Positions 1-9,937 are shown, counted from the stretch's first letter. The stretch is DNA of 64,000 nt from Chitinophagaceae bacterium (GCA_024643655.1 JAHEMM010000002.1:1-64000), one strand, 5' to 3'. Notes: generated from the letters alone by a model not told the origin. Numbers and translations: made by a program.

Positions 1-2
1 CT

Positions 3-893
3 TTGATTGGTGCTAACGGAAAAGGAAAATCTACATTACTTCGAATTATAGCTGGTGTTGAAAATTTTTCAATCGGAGAACGAAAATGGGGACATAATGT
101 AGAAGAAAGTTTTTATGCGCAGCATCAGCTGGAAGCATTAAATGTTGAAAATACCATCCTTGATGAAATGAAAGAATGTGGTAGTCAGATGAATGATCTC
201 GAATTAAGAGGACTATTAGGCTGTTTCCTATTTAGTGGTGATGATGCTGACAAAAAAATAAAAATATTGAGTGGTGGAGAAAAAGCCAGAGTAGCATTAG
301 CAAAAGTAATTGTAAGCAAGGCCAACTTCCTGATGCTCGATGAGCCTACAAACCACCTGGACATGCATAGCTGTGATTTATTAATTGACTCCTTAAAAAA
401 ATATGAAGGCAGTATGATCCTTGTAAGTCACGACCGTTATTTTGTTTCGAAAACAGCAAATAAAATATGGGAAATTGTTGATCATGAAATAAAAGAATTT
501 AAAGGCGGCTATGAAGAATGGGTAAGTTGGAAAGAAAGAATGGCATTACAGAAAAAAGAAAAGGAAACAGAAAAAAAAACAGTTACAGCACCTAAAAAAG
601 TGGAGGCCCCAGCACCTGTTCAAAAATCTGTTTATACAGCTATAGATAAAGAAGCAAAAAAGGAATTACAAAAAGTGCAGAAACAGTTTCAGCAACTTGA
701 GGAAAAGATTGCAATATTGAATATAAAAAAAACAGCATTAGAAGCTTCGCTAACTGACCCTGCTATTTATTCAGAAAAATCAAAATTTATAGAGGCTGAA
801 AATGCTTATAAAAAAGCAGAAAATGAATTGTCGATTCTCAATGCTGATTATGAAAAAGTTTTTGAGAAAATTATGGAGTTAGAGAAAAAATAA
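3..893 (+). CDS. ABC-F family ATP-binding protein, C-terminal part (5' end outside the window)
   Basis: Walker A GANGKGKST, signature LSGGEKARVALAK, Walker B NFLMLDEPTNHLD, second-domain layout and Lys/Glu-rich coiled-coil C-terminus typical of ABC-F; the frame is open to the window edge. Confidence 0.9.
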   Translation: MIGANGKGKSTLLRIIAGVENFSIGERKWGHNVEESFYAQHQLEALNVENTILDEMKECGSQMNDLELRGLLGCFLFSGDDADKKIKILSGGEKARVALAKVIVSKANFLMLDEPTNHLDMHSCDLLIDSLKKYEGSMILVSHDRYFVSKTANKIWEIVDHEIKEFKGGYEEWVSWKERMALQKKEKETEKKTVTAPKKVEAPAPVQKSVYTAIDKEAKKELQKVQKQFQQLEEKIAILNIKKTALEASLTDPAIYSEKSKFIEAENAYKKAENELSILNADYEKVFEKIMELEKK

Positions 894-921
894 ACTTTTC
901 TCCTCATAGAAAATCATGAAA

Positions 922-951
922 GAAAGCAGCTCTGAGCTGCTTTCTTTATTT
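922..951 (+). terminator. Rho-independent terminator after the ABC-F gene
   Basis: Perfect 10-bp stem GAAAGCAGCT/AGCTGCTTTC with 3-nt loop, followed by TTATTT. Confidence 0.8.
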
Positions 952-1001
952 ATAGCAAAAATTAAAAAAAAGTGTAACTTTTCATACTTAAACCGCGGCA
1001 A

Positions 1002-2744
1002 ATGAAATCTCCACTTCTTTTATTGTCTCTGCTTGCCTTATTAACTGCATCCCTGGCATTCAGATTAAAGGAAATCGTCACAAAGAAAACCCAAACATTA
1101 TCAATTGTAGAAAACAAAAAAAAGAATATAGTCCGCTGCGGGCCGGACTGGAAGGCTTTGAAGAAATGGATGAACGAATCTGATATCCCTCCTATTCCCG
1201 GAGCAGGATCATACAAATGGAAAATAAGTACTACTAATGATAGTGCACAATTCTATTTTAATCAGGGTGTCAATATGTATTACAGCTTTCATATAATTGA
1301 AGCAATGGCTTCTTTTAAAAAAGCAGCAAAGTTTGATGCTTCCAATGGAATGTTATATTGGGCACAGGCATTGGCTTTTGGCCCCAATATCAATGATTTA
1401 GGCTACGCTGCTTCGCCAGATGCATTATTAGCAATTGAAAAAGCCATGGAGCAAATGGATTTTGCAACTGATAAAGAAAAAATGCTTATTCAAGCTCAGA
1501 GATTACGTTATTCAACTGATTCAACAAAAAGCAGGGAGAGTTTAAATCAGCTTTATGTTGATAAAATGAAAGAAGCCTATCAAAAATATCCAATTGATGC
1601 AGATATCGCAGCACTATATGCTGATGCACTTATGCTTCAGCATCCCTGGGACTTATGGAAAATAGACGGTACATCTAAACCATGGACACCGTTAATAAGA
1701 GAAGTTTTAGAAAAGCTTTTGATCAGAACACCAGATCATCCAGGAGCAAATCATTATTATATCCATGTTATGGAACCATCTCCTTTTGCTTATCTGGCAA
1801 TACCAAGTGCAGACAGGCTCGGCAAGTTAACACCAGGACTTTCACATACCGTACATATGCCTTCTCATATTTATCTGCGAACAGGTGATTATGAAAAAGG
1901 GGTTGCAGTAAACGAAGAGGCAGTGAAAAGTTATAAAAAAATAATTCCATTATATGCACCGGTCACCGGAAATGATTTTTTATATATTATTCATAACCTG
2001 CATATGCAAACCAATAATGCAATGTTAGCGGGACGATCAGCTTATTCCAATATATCAGCAAAAGAAACAGTAAAAAGTATTCCAACTGATTATTTAGGTA
2101 TCCCCGATGCATTGGGCAATTATGTGCAATATATTTATATGACTCCGGTTCTTGTTGATATACGTTTTGGCAATTGGAATAATTTATTAAATCAGGCTAA
2201 GCCCGAAACAACCATGACCTATGCGAACATCCTTTATCATTTTGGCCGGGGCATGGCATTTGCCCACCAAAATGATTTGATAAGTTCATATAAAGAATTA
2301 GCAAAATTGCAAGAACTAATGAAGGATAGTGTACTCACAATTCCACTAAGTCCATTTTCTGCTGCTATTGATGGTGCTGTAATAGCAAAAAGTATACTGA
2401 AGGGTTCAATCGCATTAAAAGAAAATAAATTCAACGAAGCTATTGCAGCATTTAAATTGGCTGTAACAACTGAGGAAAATATGGTTTACAATGAGCCAAG
2501 GGACTGGCTATTAAATCCAAAACATTATCTCGGTGATGCTTTTATTAAAGCTGGACGATTAGCTGAAGCAAAGGATATACTTCTGAAAGACCTGGAGAAT
2601 AATAAAGAAAATGGATGGGCATTATTTGGGCTTTGGCAAATTCTGATAAAAGAAAAGAAAATAGATGATGCCAATAATATGATTGTTCGTTTCAGAAAAT
2701 CATTTGATAAGGCCGATATTAAAATATATGGCCCGGTATTCTGA
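1002..2744 (+). CDS. TPR-like repeat protein, probably exported
   Basis: 580-aa ORF, N-terminal hydrophobic segment LLLLSLLALLTASLAF, repeated helical motifs (FNQGVNMYYSFHIIEAMASFKKAAKFDASNGMLYWAQAL). Confidence 0.8.
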   Translation: MKSPLLLLSLLALLTASLAFRLKEIVTKKTQTLSIVENKKKNIVRCGPDWKALKKWMNESDIPPIPGAGSYKWKISTTNDSAQFYFNQGVNMYYSFHIIEAMASFKKAAKFDASNGMLYWAQALAFGPNINDLGYAASPDALLAIEKAMEQMDFATDKEKMLIQAQRLRYSTDSTKSRESLNQLYVDKMKEAYQKYPIDADIAALYADALMLQHPWDLWKIDGTSKPWTPLIREVLEKLLIRTPDHPGANHYYIHVMEPSPFAYLAIPSADRLGKLTPGLSHTVHMPSHIYLRTGDYEKGVAVNEEAVKSYKKIIPLYAPVTGNDFLYIIHNLHMQTNNAMLAGRSAYSNISAKETVKSIPTDYLGIPDALGNYVQYIYMTPVLVDIRFGNWNNLLNQAKPETTMTYANILYHFGRGMAFAHQNDLISSYKELAKLQELMKDSVLTIPLSPFSAAIDGAVIAKSILKGSIALKENKFNEAIAAFKLAVTTEENMVYNEPRDWLLNPKHYLGDAFIKAGRLAEAKDILLKDLENNKENGWALFGLWQILIKEKKIDDANNMIVRFRKSFDKADIKIYGPVF

Positions 2745-3845
2745 TCAGATTGAATTACCTTTTATAAAGTCACTTACAAGGTAACTTATCAATTTACCAC
2801 TGGTAGCATCTGTTCGGCCATCACTTAACCTTGTTGCTCCTTCACAAATATGCAGGTAAGCAGGCTTACTATCTGCTGCAGCAAAAGAAACATATTGTCG
2901 GGCCATTGAAGGTGTTATACCAACCGGTGTCATAGCGCTACTTAATGTATTTTGAATGGCATCCAGGTCAAGATCAATACCTGTCAATGTATCTTCTGTA
3001 AATCCTGTTGCATGAGAAACGGCTTGCATAAACGTTCTTTTTTCATGTACAAAAATGTCTTCAAACGTAATACAATCAATAAATGGATTATTCACAATAT
3101 CGATCCACACATTTTGAGGTATATAATTTTCATGCAAACCAATGACACAATATTTCTGCAAATAACCATCTTCTTCAGCATATCGGAAAGCGTTACCACT
3201 ATGTCTTCCTTCCATTGGTCTATAATCAGCATGCGTATCCAAATTAATACAATTAATCTGCGCCAATTGTAATACACCAGCTTTATGCCATCCCTTAGAA
3301 CTTCCTTTTACCAAAGGATATGTATTATTATGACCACCGCCGATAACTATAGGAATCTTTTTTGATTCAGTAATGATTTTGGCCAGATGTTCTACTTCAT
3401 CGTCTACAGCAATAACAGCATGTCTGAATGCTTCAATCTTCTCTTCTTCACTTTTTGCAGTTGTATCTATCAGATATTGAATATCACCAAAATCAAAATG
3501 GCCAATTAATAAGACATTTCCTCCGTCGAAAAAATCATTGCTTTGAATATTGAGAAAACTCTGCATAAATGGTATCCATAGAGTATCAGCACCACCTATA
3601 CCAAGATTTCCCTTTACTCCAAGATCTTCAGGCACACCAAACAAAACATACTTTGCAGTTGAATTAGCTATAGATGCAGCTAAATCCGTCACATCATGTA
3701 GCACTTCAACTCTCTCACCTACCTTGGTTTCAAACCTTCGGATCTTTGTCAGCGACAAAACATCTTCTTTACTGTATACTTTAAGATGTTTCATCTCTTG
3801 TATAATAACCTCTTGCATTGTTGTATTAATTTCCAAGTTTTCCAT
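2745..3845 (-). CDS. hutG: Arginase/agmatinase superfamily, formimidoylglutamase-like
   Basis: Metal-site motifs GGGHNN, LDTHADYRP, GIDLDLDA; placed directly after ftcD and hutI. Confidence 0.75.
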   Translation of the reverse strand: MENLEINTTMQEVIIQEMKHLKVYSKEDVLSLTKIRRFETKVGERVEVLHDVTDLAASIANSTAKYVLFGVPEDLGVKGNLGIGGADTLWIPFMQSFLNIQSNDFFDGGNVLLIGHFDFGDIQYLIDTTAKSEEEKIEAFRHAVIAVDDEVEHLAKIITESKKIPIVIGGGHNNTYPLVKGSSKGWHKAGVLQLAQINCINLDTHADYRPMEGRHSGNAFRYAEEDGYLQKYCVIGLHENYIPQNVWIDIVNNPFIDCITFEDIFVHEKRTFMQAVSHATGFTEDTLTGIDLDLDAIQNTLSSAMTPVGITPSMARQYVSFAAADSKPAYLHICEGATRLSDGRTDATSGKLISYLVSDFIKGNSI

Positions 3846-5478
3846 CTACAATATTTAATATTTCTTGTTCTAAAGCTATGGTTTTGTTTTCAATTTCTTT
3901 TCCCTTCTGTAAAATATCGTTCACATATCCCTTGTCATCATAATCTGTAGCATTAATCCTAACATTCATAAAAGCACCCATCACGGCCGATCTGGCGCAT
4001 AATGCTCCTACACCAGCATCAGAAACCGAATTAGGATTTCCTATTTCAGCCATCGCTTTAATTACTATCATGCTATGGTAAGACAATTCCATTACTTTAT
4101 AAGGAATTTCAATTGCAAACTTAGTTGCAGCCTGAATAGCATTCGTTCTTATTACTTTTTCCTCATTTGTTGATTTGGGCAACCCAAACGCATCCATTAT
4201 TTTATTAAAGGCTTTTGTATCTGCATCCACCAAATTGATTAGTTCACTTTTAAAGGATTCACCTTTTTCTGCCCATTCACTGAATTCTTCCCATCGGTCA
4301 TCCCATCCTCTTTTGTGCGATGAAAGATTTGCTACCATCGTTGCTAAAGAAATACCTAAAGCTCCTACATAAGCGGCTATTGAGCCACCACCCGGGGCAG
4401 GGCTTTCACTAGCCGTTTCATCAGCAAAATCAACCAATGTCATATTCACCAACTTACTATCACTTTCTTTTTTCAATAAATATTCAATTACTCTTTCTTC
4501 GGGCTTGAAAGGACTCAGCTCATCTAATCCCATCGACTTTACAGCTATCTTAATTAATTCTTTTTCTGAAACACCAATAGATCGTTTTTGCTTTTTTAGA
4601 AAATATTTTCCTGCATCGGTTAATGATTTCAACGGTACAAGCCCAACCAATTCACTACCCGTTACTCTTATACCTCTTGCATCTGCTCTTTTACAAACTT
4701 CATCAAAAGCAATATGCACCGGTACGGTATTAATATTTGTAAGGTTCATTGATATCTGTGCTACACCATATTCTTCAATGAACCAGCCAATGGCTTTCAC
4801 CGACTTCAATGTTCCTGGCTTATTTACTTTTACTCCGTTTTCTTCTACATTTCTTCCAGCTTCTCTTACATCGAAAGCAATCGCATTGGCTCGTCTGGTT
4901 GATGTTGTATTAAGATTAATATTATACGCTACTAAAAAGTCTCTGGCTCCAATCACAGTTCCGCCTCGCTTCGCATCAAACTCTGCAGGGCCAAAATCAG
5001 GTTTCCATTCCGGTTGTTTTATTTTTTTGAAAAAACCTTCGTACTCACCGGCTCGTATCACCGATAAGTTATTCCTGCTCTTATCAGGTTGTGCAGCTTC
5101 ATATAAATAAACAGGTATTTGCAACTCATTCCCTACTTTTTCAGCTAAGCGTTGAGCATATTTAGCTGTCTCTTCCATTGATATATCAGCAATCGGAATC
5201 AAAGGGCAAACATCTGTGGCTCCCATTCTTGGATGCTCCCCTTTATGTTTACTCATATCAATCAACTCGCCGGCTTTTTTAATAGCAAGAAACGCTGCTT
5301 CTATCACTGCTTCCGGATTCCCTACCATTGTAACAACAGTTCTGTTAGTTGCTTTTCCAGGATCTACATTGAGTAATCGAACACCTTCAACCAACTCAAT
5401 CTGGTCGGTAATTTGCTTGATGATATGCATGTCATTCCCTTCGCTGAAATTGGGAACACATTCTATTATTTGTGGCAT
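3826..5478 (-). CDS. ftcD: Bifunctional glutamate formimidoyltransferase / formimidoyltetrahydrofolate cyclodeaminase
   Basis: 550 aa; N-terminus IIECVPNFSEGND...HKGEHPRMGATDVCPLIPI (formiminotransferase) and C-terminus ESPAPGGGSIAAYVGALG (cyclodeaminase). Confidence 0.92.
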   Translation of the reverse strand: MPQIIECVPNFSEGNDMHIIKQITDQIELVEGVRLLNVDPGKATNRTVVTMVGNPEAVIEAAFLAIKKAGELIDMSKHKGEHPRMGATDVCPLIPIADISMEETAKYAQRLAEKVGNELQIPVYLYEAAQPDKSRNNLSVIRAGEYEGFFKKIKQPEWKPDFGPAEFDAKRGGTVIGARDFLVAYNINLNTTSTRRANAIAFDVREAGRNVEENGVKVNKPGTLKSVKAIGWFIEEYGVAQISMNLTNINTVPVHIAFDEVCKRADARGIRVTGSELVGLVPLKSLTDAGKYFLKKQKRSIGVSEKELIKIAVKSMGLDELSPFKPEERVIEYLLKKESDSKLVNMTLVDFADETASESPAPGGGSIAAYVGALGISLATMVANLSSHKRGWDDRWEEFSEWAEKGESFKSELINLVDADTKAFNKIMDAFGLPKSTNEEKVIRTNAIQAATKFAIEIPYKVMELSYHSMIVIKAMAEIGNPNSVSDAGVGALCARSAVMGAFMNVRINATDYDDKGYVNDILQKGKEIENKTIALEQEILNIVDGKLGN

Positions 5479-5585
5479 ATTTTTTTGTTTATCCTGCTAA
5501 GGTATTGTTTGTGGTTGAATTTTATAGCCAACAATAATACTAACCTGAATAGCAATAAGTTCCATTTTTGCTCTTTGCAAGTAAA

Positions 5586-6824
5586 TTAAACCCACTCACC
5601 ACCAATCATCACTCTGTCTATCAGATCAGAACCAAAGGCATAAGGCAGATAAGCTAAAGATGGAATAGATTTCGTCAAAATAAGATTTGCTTTTTTCCCA
5701 ACCATAATACTTCCCACTTCATTTTCAAGCTCCATTGCAAAAGCGCCATTGATTGTTGAAGCATTAATTACTTCTTCCGGCAACATTTTCATCTGAATAC
5801 AACTCATTGCATTCACCAGATTCATGTTACCAGAAGGTGATGAACCTGGATTGTAATCTGTCGCCAATGCTATGGCGCATCCTGCATCAATTAAAGCTCT
5901 TGCGGGTTGAAATGGCATACGTAAAAAGAAAGCAGCCGTTGGTAATAATGTACCAATTGTATTTGAACTTGCTAAAGCAGCAATTGCATCATCATCCATT
6001 GTCTCCAGATGATCGACACTTACAGCCCCTAACTTTACTCCCACTTGTGTGCCCCCCGATAAGCTCAACTGATTGGCATGTATTTTAGGTTTTAATCCAT
6101 AATTCATTCCTGCCCTGCAGATTGTTTCAGTTTCTTCAGGAGAAAAGAACCCCGTTTCACAAAACACATCAATATAATCTGCCAGTTTTTCTTTCGCAAT
6201 TTCAGGCAGCATTTCATTGATGATGAGATCAATATAACCCTGATGATTTTCTTTATATTCAACAGGGAATGAATGTGCACCAAGAAAAGTTGCTTTGATT
6301 AAAAGTTTCGATTGTTCTTTTAGTCTTTTGATAACCCGAAGCATCTTCAATTCACCTTCTATAGACAATCCATAACCGCTTTTTATTTCAATTGCTCCGG
6401 TTCCCAGCTTACTAACTTCGATAATTCTTTTCCATGCCGAAGAAAACAATTCATCTTCAGATGCATCATTCAGTTTTCTTGCTGAATTTAAAATCCCACC
6501 ACCTCTTGCTGCAATATCTGCATAACTCAATCCCTTTATTTTATCAACAAACTCCTCCTCTCTGCTTGCGGCAAAAACTATATGTGTATGGCTATCACAC
6601 CATGCAGGCAATATAAATTTATCGGATGCATCTATAGTTGTTAGCGATGTAGATAAAGAAGAAGGATGAACATCCATGCTTCCAAAATCAACTATCATCC
6701 CATCTTCGATTATTAAATATGCGTTTTCAATACAAGGAAGTTCTGCTAATTCTTTTCCACGAAGAAGCTTATTCTCATTTCTTGTATTTATTAGCTTTTT
6801 AATATTAACTATTTCTATTCGCAT
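5586..6824 (-). CDS. hutI: Imidazolonepropionase
   Basis: 412 aa; amidohydrolase motifs CDSHTHIVFAASREEEF, IEIKSGYGL, HANQLSLSGG, ALATDYNPGSSPSGNM. Confidence 0.93.
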   Translation of the reverse strand: MRIEIVNIKKLINTRNENKLLRGKELAELPCIENAYLIIEDGMIVDFGSMDVHPSSLSTSLTTIDASDKFILPAWCDSHTHIVFAASREEEFVDKIKGLSYADIAARGGGILNSARKLNDASEDELFSSAWKRIIEVSKLGTGAIEIKSGYGLSIEGELKMLRVIKRLKEQSKLLIKATFLGAHSFPVEYKENHQGYIDLIINEMLPEIAKEKLADYIDVFCETGFFSPEETETICRAGMNYGLKPKIHANQLSLSGGTQVGVKLGAVSVDHLETMDDDAIAALASSNTIGTLLPTAAFFLRMPFQPARALIDAGCAIALATDYNPGSSPSGNMNLVNAMSCIQMKMLPEEVINASTINGAFAMELENEVGSIMVGKKANLILTKSIPSLAYLPYAFGSDLIDRVMIGGEWV

Positions 6825-6847
6825 TTTTTTTGTTTGATGTGCAGCAA

Positions 6848-6895
6848 TTTAATCTATTACATTTAAAATCCCGTGTCAAAATGTATTAGATTAAA
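6848..6895. promoter_or_regulatory. Inverted repeat upstream of hutI, candidate operator
   Basis: TTTAATCTATTACATTT (6848-6864) / AAATGTATTAGATTAAA (6879-6895), 17-bp arms with one mismatch, 14-nt spacer. Confidence 0.55.
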
Positions 6896-6932
6896 TCTAT
6901 TTAAATTATTTGTCCTAAAGTTGAATAGCTAT

Positions 6933-7397
6933 TTACTTATTTGTTGAAATATTTGATTCTATTTTCCAACCAGATTTTTGCTTTCGATAAATTGACACCC
7001 AAGCATAATTCGACGTATCAATATATAGCTTCCCTAAACTATCAGGATAAGATAATATAACTTGCTTTTGAACAACCGCATATGCAAGAGAGCCATCTTC
7101 TGAGAATCTTATAAGAGGAGGTTGCACATCATCCCATTTAATAAACTCAACACTATTGAAATATGGTGTAATACGAGTCTTATTTTGTTCGATTGATAAA
7201 GTTCTTACTATTCCTTTATTTACTGAAATCATACTATCAGCAAATTCTGAAACAAAAAGATCAACATTTTTCTCAAAATGTGCTTTTCGTTCCATTTGTA
7301 ACATCTCCCTTATTTCCCTTTCATCTTTTAGAAGATCAGCTTTTTGATGACAAGAAAAAGTAAAAAAAACAAGGACACAAAAATATAGTTTTCCCAT
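6933..7397 (-). CDS. Small exported NTF2-like/DUF4440-type protein
   Basis: 154 aa; signal/lipobox-like LYFCVLVFFTFSCHQ; NTF2-like pattern EREIREMLQMERKAHFEKNVDLFVSEFADSMISVNKG. Confidence 0.6.
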   Translation of the reverse strand: MGKLYFCVLVFFTFSCHQKADLLKDEREIREMLQMERKAHFEKNVDLFVSEFADSMISVNKGIVRTLSIEQNKTRITPYFNSVEFIKWDDVQPPLIRFSEDGSLAYAVVQKQVILSYPDSLGKLYIDTSNYAWVSIYRKQKSGWKIESNISTNK

Positions 7398-7471
7398 TTT
7401 AAATATTTTTGAGTATAAATATCAAAAACAATATTTGATTATATGAGTAATTTATTTAAACGGTTTATAGC

Positions 7472-7500
7472 AAAAAAAACTCTCTGTAATAGAGAGTTTT
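7472..7500 (-). terminator. Terminator downstream of the thiolase gene
   Basis: Perfect 10-bp stem AAAACTCTCT/AGAGAGTTTT, loop GTAAT; run of T on the minus strand. Confidence 0.8.
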
Positions 7501-7522
7501 AATATATCATTAAACTGTTTCT

Positions 7523-8704
7523 TTAGTCACAATTCTCAATAACCATTGCACTTGCACCTCCACCTCCATTACAAATGCCTGCTGCTCCATATTTAGCCTT
7601 GTTTGCTTTAAGTACGTTAATTAATGTGACAATTATTCTTGCTCCACTACATCCAAGAGGATGACCTATCGAAACAGCACCTCCATGCACATTTACTTTA
7701 GTAGGGTCAAGTTTCAAACGTTTTGTATTCTCAATTCCAACCACAGCAAATGCTTCATTCAATTCCCAGAAAGCAATGTCTTCCATTTTCAATCCTGCTT
7801 TTGCAACAGCTTTTGGTACCGCCAAAGATGGTGTTGTCGTAAACCATTCCGGAGCTTGTTCCGCATCTGCATATCCTCTAATTTTTGCAATTGGTTTTAA
7901 TCCAAGTTCATCCGCTTTTTCTTTACTCATCAAGACTAATGCGGCGGCGCCATCATTCATGGTAGATGCATTGGCTGCCGTAACCGTACCTTCTTTTTGA
8001 AAAGCCGGATTTAAGGTTGGTATTTTTTCAAACTTTACATTATATGGATCTTCATCTTTTGCAAAAACTATAGGATCTCCTTTTCGTTGTGGAATTTCGA
8101 CTGGTACGACTTCATTATCGAACAATCCTTTTTCCCAAGCGGACTGGCTTCGCTTATAACTTTCAATGGCAAATGCATCCTGGGCTTCACGACTTATTCC
8201 ACATTCTTTTGCACAAAGTTCTGCAGCATTACCCATTGCTTTTCCATCATACACATCTGTCAAACCATCTTTTGCTAATCCATCAATCATGGAGGTATTG
8301 CCATACTTACTTCCCCAACGTTGAGCATCATTATAAAACGGGACATTACTCATACTTTCCATCCCACCTGCCACTACAATATCTGCATCGCCCAATAAAA
8401 TACTTTGCGTTGCCTGTGCAATAGCTTTCATACCACTGGCACAAACCTTATTGATAGTCGTACAATTAACTTCATTGGGCAGACCTGCAAATTTTGATGC
8501 CTGTCTTGCAGGTGCCTGTCCAAGATTAGCTTGTAATACACAACCCATTAAAACATCCTGCACCTGATCACTATTTATTCCGGCTTTGCTGATTGCCGCT
8601 TTAATTGCTGTTGCACCTATTTGTGTTGCTGAAAATGCTTTTAAAGCCCCGCCAAAACTCCCCATAGGGGTACGAACTGCGGAAATAACATAAACTTCTT
8701 TCAT
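7523..8704 (-). CDS. Acetyl-CoA C-acetyltransferase (thiolase)
   Basis: 393 aa; NKVCASGMKAIAQA, GGMESMSNVPF, WELNEAFAVV, NVHGGAVSIGHPLGCSGARI, GICNGGGGASAMVIE. Confidence 0.95.
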   Translation of the reverse strand: MKEVYVISAVRTPMGSFGGALKAFSATQIGATAIKAAISKAGINSDQVQDVLMGCVLQANLGQAPARQASKFAGLPNEVNCTTINKVCASGMKAIAQATQSILLGDADIVVAGGMESMSNVPFYNDAQRWGSKYGNTSMIDGLAKDGLTDVYDGKAMGNAAELCAKECGISREAQDAFAIESYKRSQSAWEKGLFDNEVVPVEIPQRKGDPIVFAKDEDPYNVKFEKIPTLNPAFQKEGTVTAANASTMNDGAAALVLMSKEKADELGLKPIAKIRGYADAEQAPEWFTTTPSLAVPKAVAKAGLKMEDIAFWELNEAFAVVGIENTKRLKLDPTKVNVHGGAVSIGHPLGCSGARIIVTLINVLKANKAKYGAAGICNGGGGASAMVIENCD

Positions 8705-8723
8705 ATAACTTAAAATTAGACTG

Positions 8724-8731
8724 CAAAGATA
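8724..8731 (-). promoter_or_regulatory. Bacteroidota-type -7 box (TATCTTTG) upstream of the thiolase gene
   Basis: Exact TAnnTTTG match on the minus strand 20 nt upstream of the start codon. Confidence 0.55.
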
Positions 8732-8906
8732 CGAAATATGAATCCCTTAGATAAGCTCATGAATAAGAATGAACCAATGATAACCTCTCGATAATATAGT
8801 ATAAACTGAACAGCGTTAAAATCAAATTATTTTTTTGAGGATAAGCGGGGATTATTCAGACTTTCCCATTTTAACTCAATCAATTAGTATTTACCGATTT
8901 CTTATG

Positions 8907-8914
8907 TACATTTG
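8907..8914 (+). promoter_or_regulatory. Bacteroidota-type -7 box (TACATTTG) upstream of the RRM gene
   Basis: Exact TAnnTTTG match 14 nt before the ATG. Confidence 0.55.
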
Positions 8915-8928
8915 TCAAAATCAATTTC

Positions 8929-9309
8929 ATGAAGATATTTGTTGCCGGTTTACCTTATGATATGGACGATGCTGAACTCGAAGAGTTTTTTGAAAAATTT
9001 GGAACCGTTGCTTCGGTAAAAGTTGCTATGGACAGAGAAACCGGAAAAAGTAAAGGCTTTGGGTTTGTTGATATGCCAAACGATGAAGAAGCAAAAGAAG
9101 CCATTGAAGGTTTGAATGACATTTCTCTTGGCAAAAAACCATTAGTGGTAAAACAAGCTGAAGAAAAGCCAGGCGGCGGTAGTGGCGGTAGTGGCGGTGG
9201 ATATAAAGGTGGAAACAGAGGCGGAGGACATGGTGGCAACCGCGGTGGCGGAGGATACAATGGTGGTGGATATGGGAATAGAGACAACCGTGATAGAAAC
9301 AGATACTAA
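8929..9309 (+). CDS. RRM-domain RNA-binding protein with Gly/Arg/Asn-rich tail
   Basis: RNP2 IFVAGL, RNP1 KGFGFVDM; tail GGGSGGSGGGYKGGNRGGGHGGNRGGGG. Confidence 0.93.
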   Translation: MKIFVAGLPYDMDDAELEEFFEKFGTVASVKVAMDRETGKSKGFGFVDMPNDEEAKEAIEGLNDISLGKKPLVVKQAEEKPGGGSGGSGGGYKGGNRGGGHGGNRGGGGYNGGGYGNRDNRDRNRY

Positions 9310-9339
9310 ACTAAACTTAAATTTATTTATATTGTAATT

Positions 9340-9367
9340 AGCTATCCTTATTAGATAGCTTTTTTAT
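9340..9367 (+). terminator. Terminator after the RRM gene
   Basis: AGCTATC/GATAGCT stem followed by T-rich tail TTTTTATT. Confidence 0.75.
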
Positions 9368-9464
9368 TGCCAATTAAAAAAATACTATCAGGTTATTTTC
9401 ACTTACAAAAAAACAAAAGGAATGTTTGGATTGAAAAGAATTCCTTATCTTAAAGAAAAAAATA

Positions 9465-9722
9465 ATGCCAAGATCAAGTCATCGTAAGAAACATAAAACA
9501 CATGTTCAACAATTTAAAAAAGACCATGGTCATGCAGCCAGTTCTATAAGACGTAGTAGTAGTTTTCCTGTTTTCACAATTATTGGAGGTTTGCTAGGCG
9601 CTATTGTTGGTTATATAGCTACGAATGGTGAATTACTATGGGTAGGTGTCGGACTTGCTATTGGAGCACTTGCAGGCTATCTGATAGGCAGAAAAGTCGA
9701 TGCTGATAATGCAAAAAAATAA
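9465..9722 (+). CDS. Small membrane protein with glycine-zipper helices
   Basis: 85 aa; basic N-terminus PRSSHRKKHKTHVQQFKKDHGH; two Gly-rich hydrophobic segments GGLLGAIVGYIA and GVGLAIGALAGYLIGRK. Confidence 0.75.
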   Translation: MPRSSHRKKHKTHVQQFKKDHGHAASSIRRSSSFPVFTIIGGLLGAIVGYIATNGELLWVGVGLAIGALAGYLIGRKVDADNAKK

Positions 9723-9937
9723 TTTTACATTTTTCTACCTGAATTTTCTAAAAAATGCAACTGCATTTATAGAAGTTTTGTTTCGGCCAGAAAATTGATT
9801 TTCAAGCTCCCAATTTTGAGACTGCTTTTTTTCTGACTTTTACAACTCAACTAATTTGAAATAATAAGGTCATATAGTTCTGCCTTTCAATAAATAAATT
9901 TCATTTTCATAAAATGTATATAACTGAACTTTAAAAT

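Noticed and set aside
4505-5110. 201-aa plus-strand ORF inside ftcD
   Set aside because: Antisense shadow of a well-supported ftcD reading frame; low-complexity Ser/Phe-rich translation with no motifs.
9180-9270. GGCGGTAGT-type tandem repeats as a microsatellite
   Set aside because: Explained by coding of the Gly-rich tail of the RRM protein.
8955-9287. 110-aa Pro-rich minus-strand ORF
   Set aside because: Reverse complement of the Gly-rich RRM tail (GGN codons give CCN), not a real Pro-rich protein.
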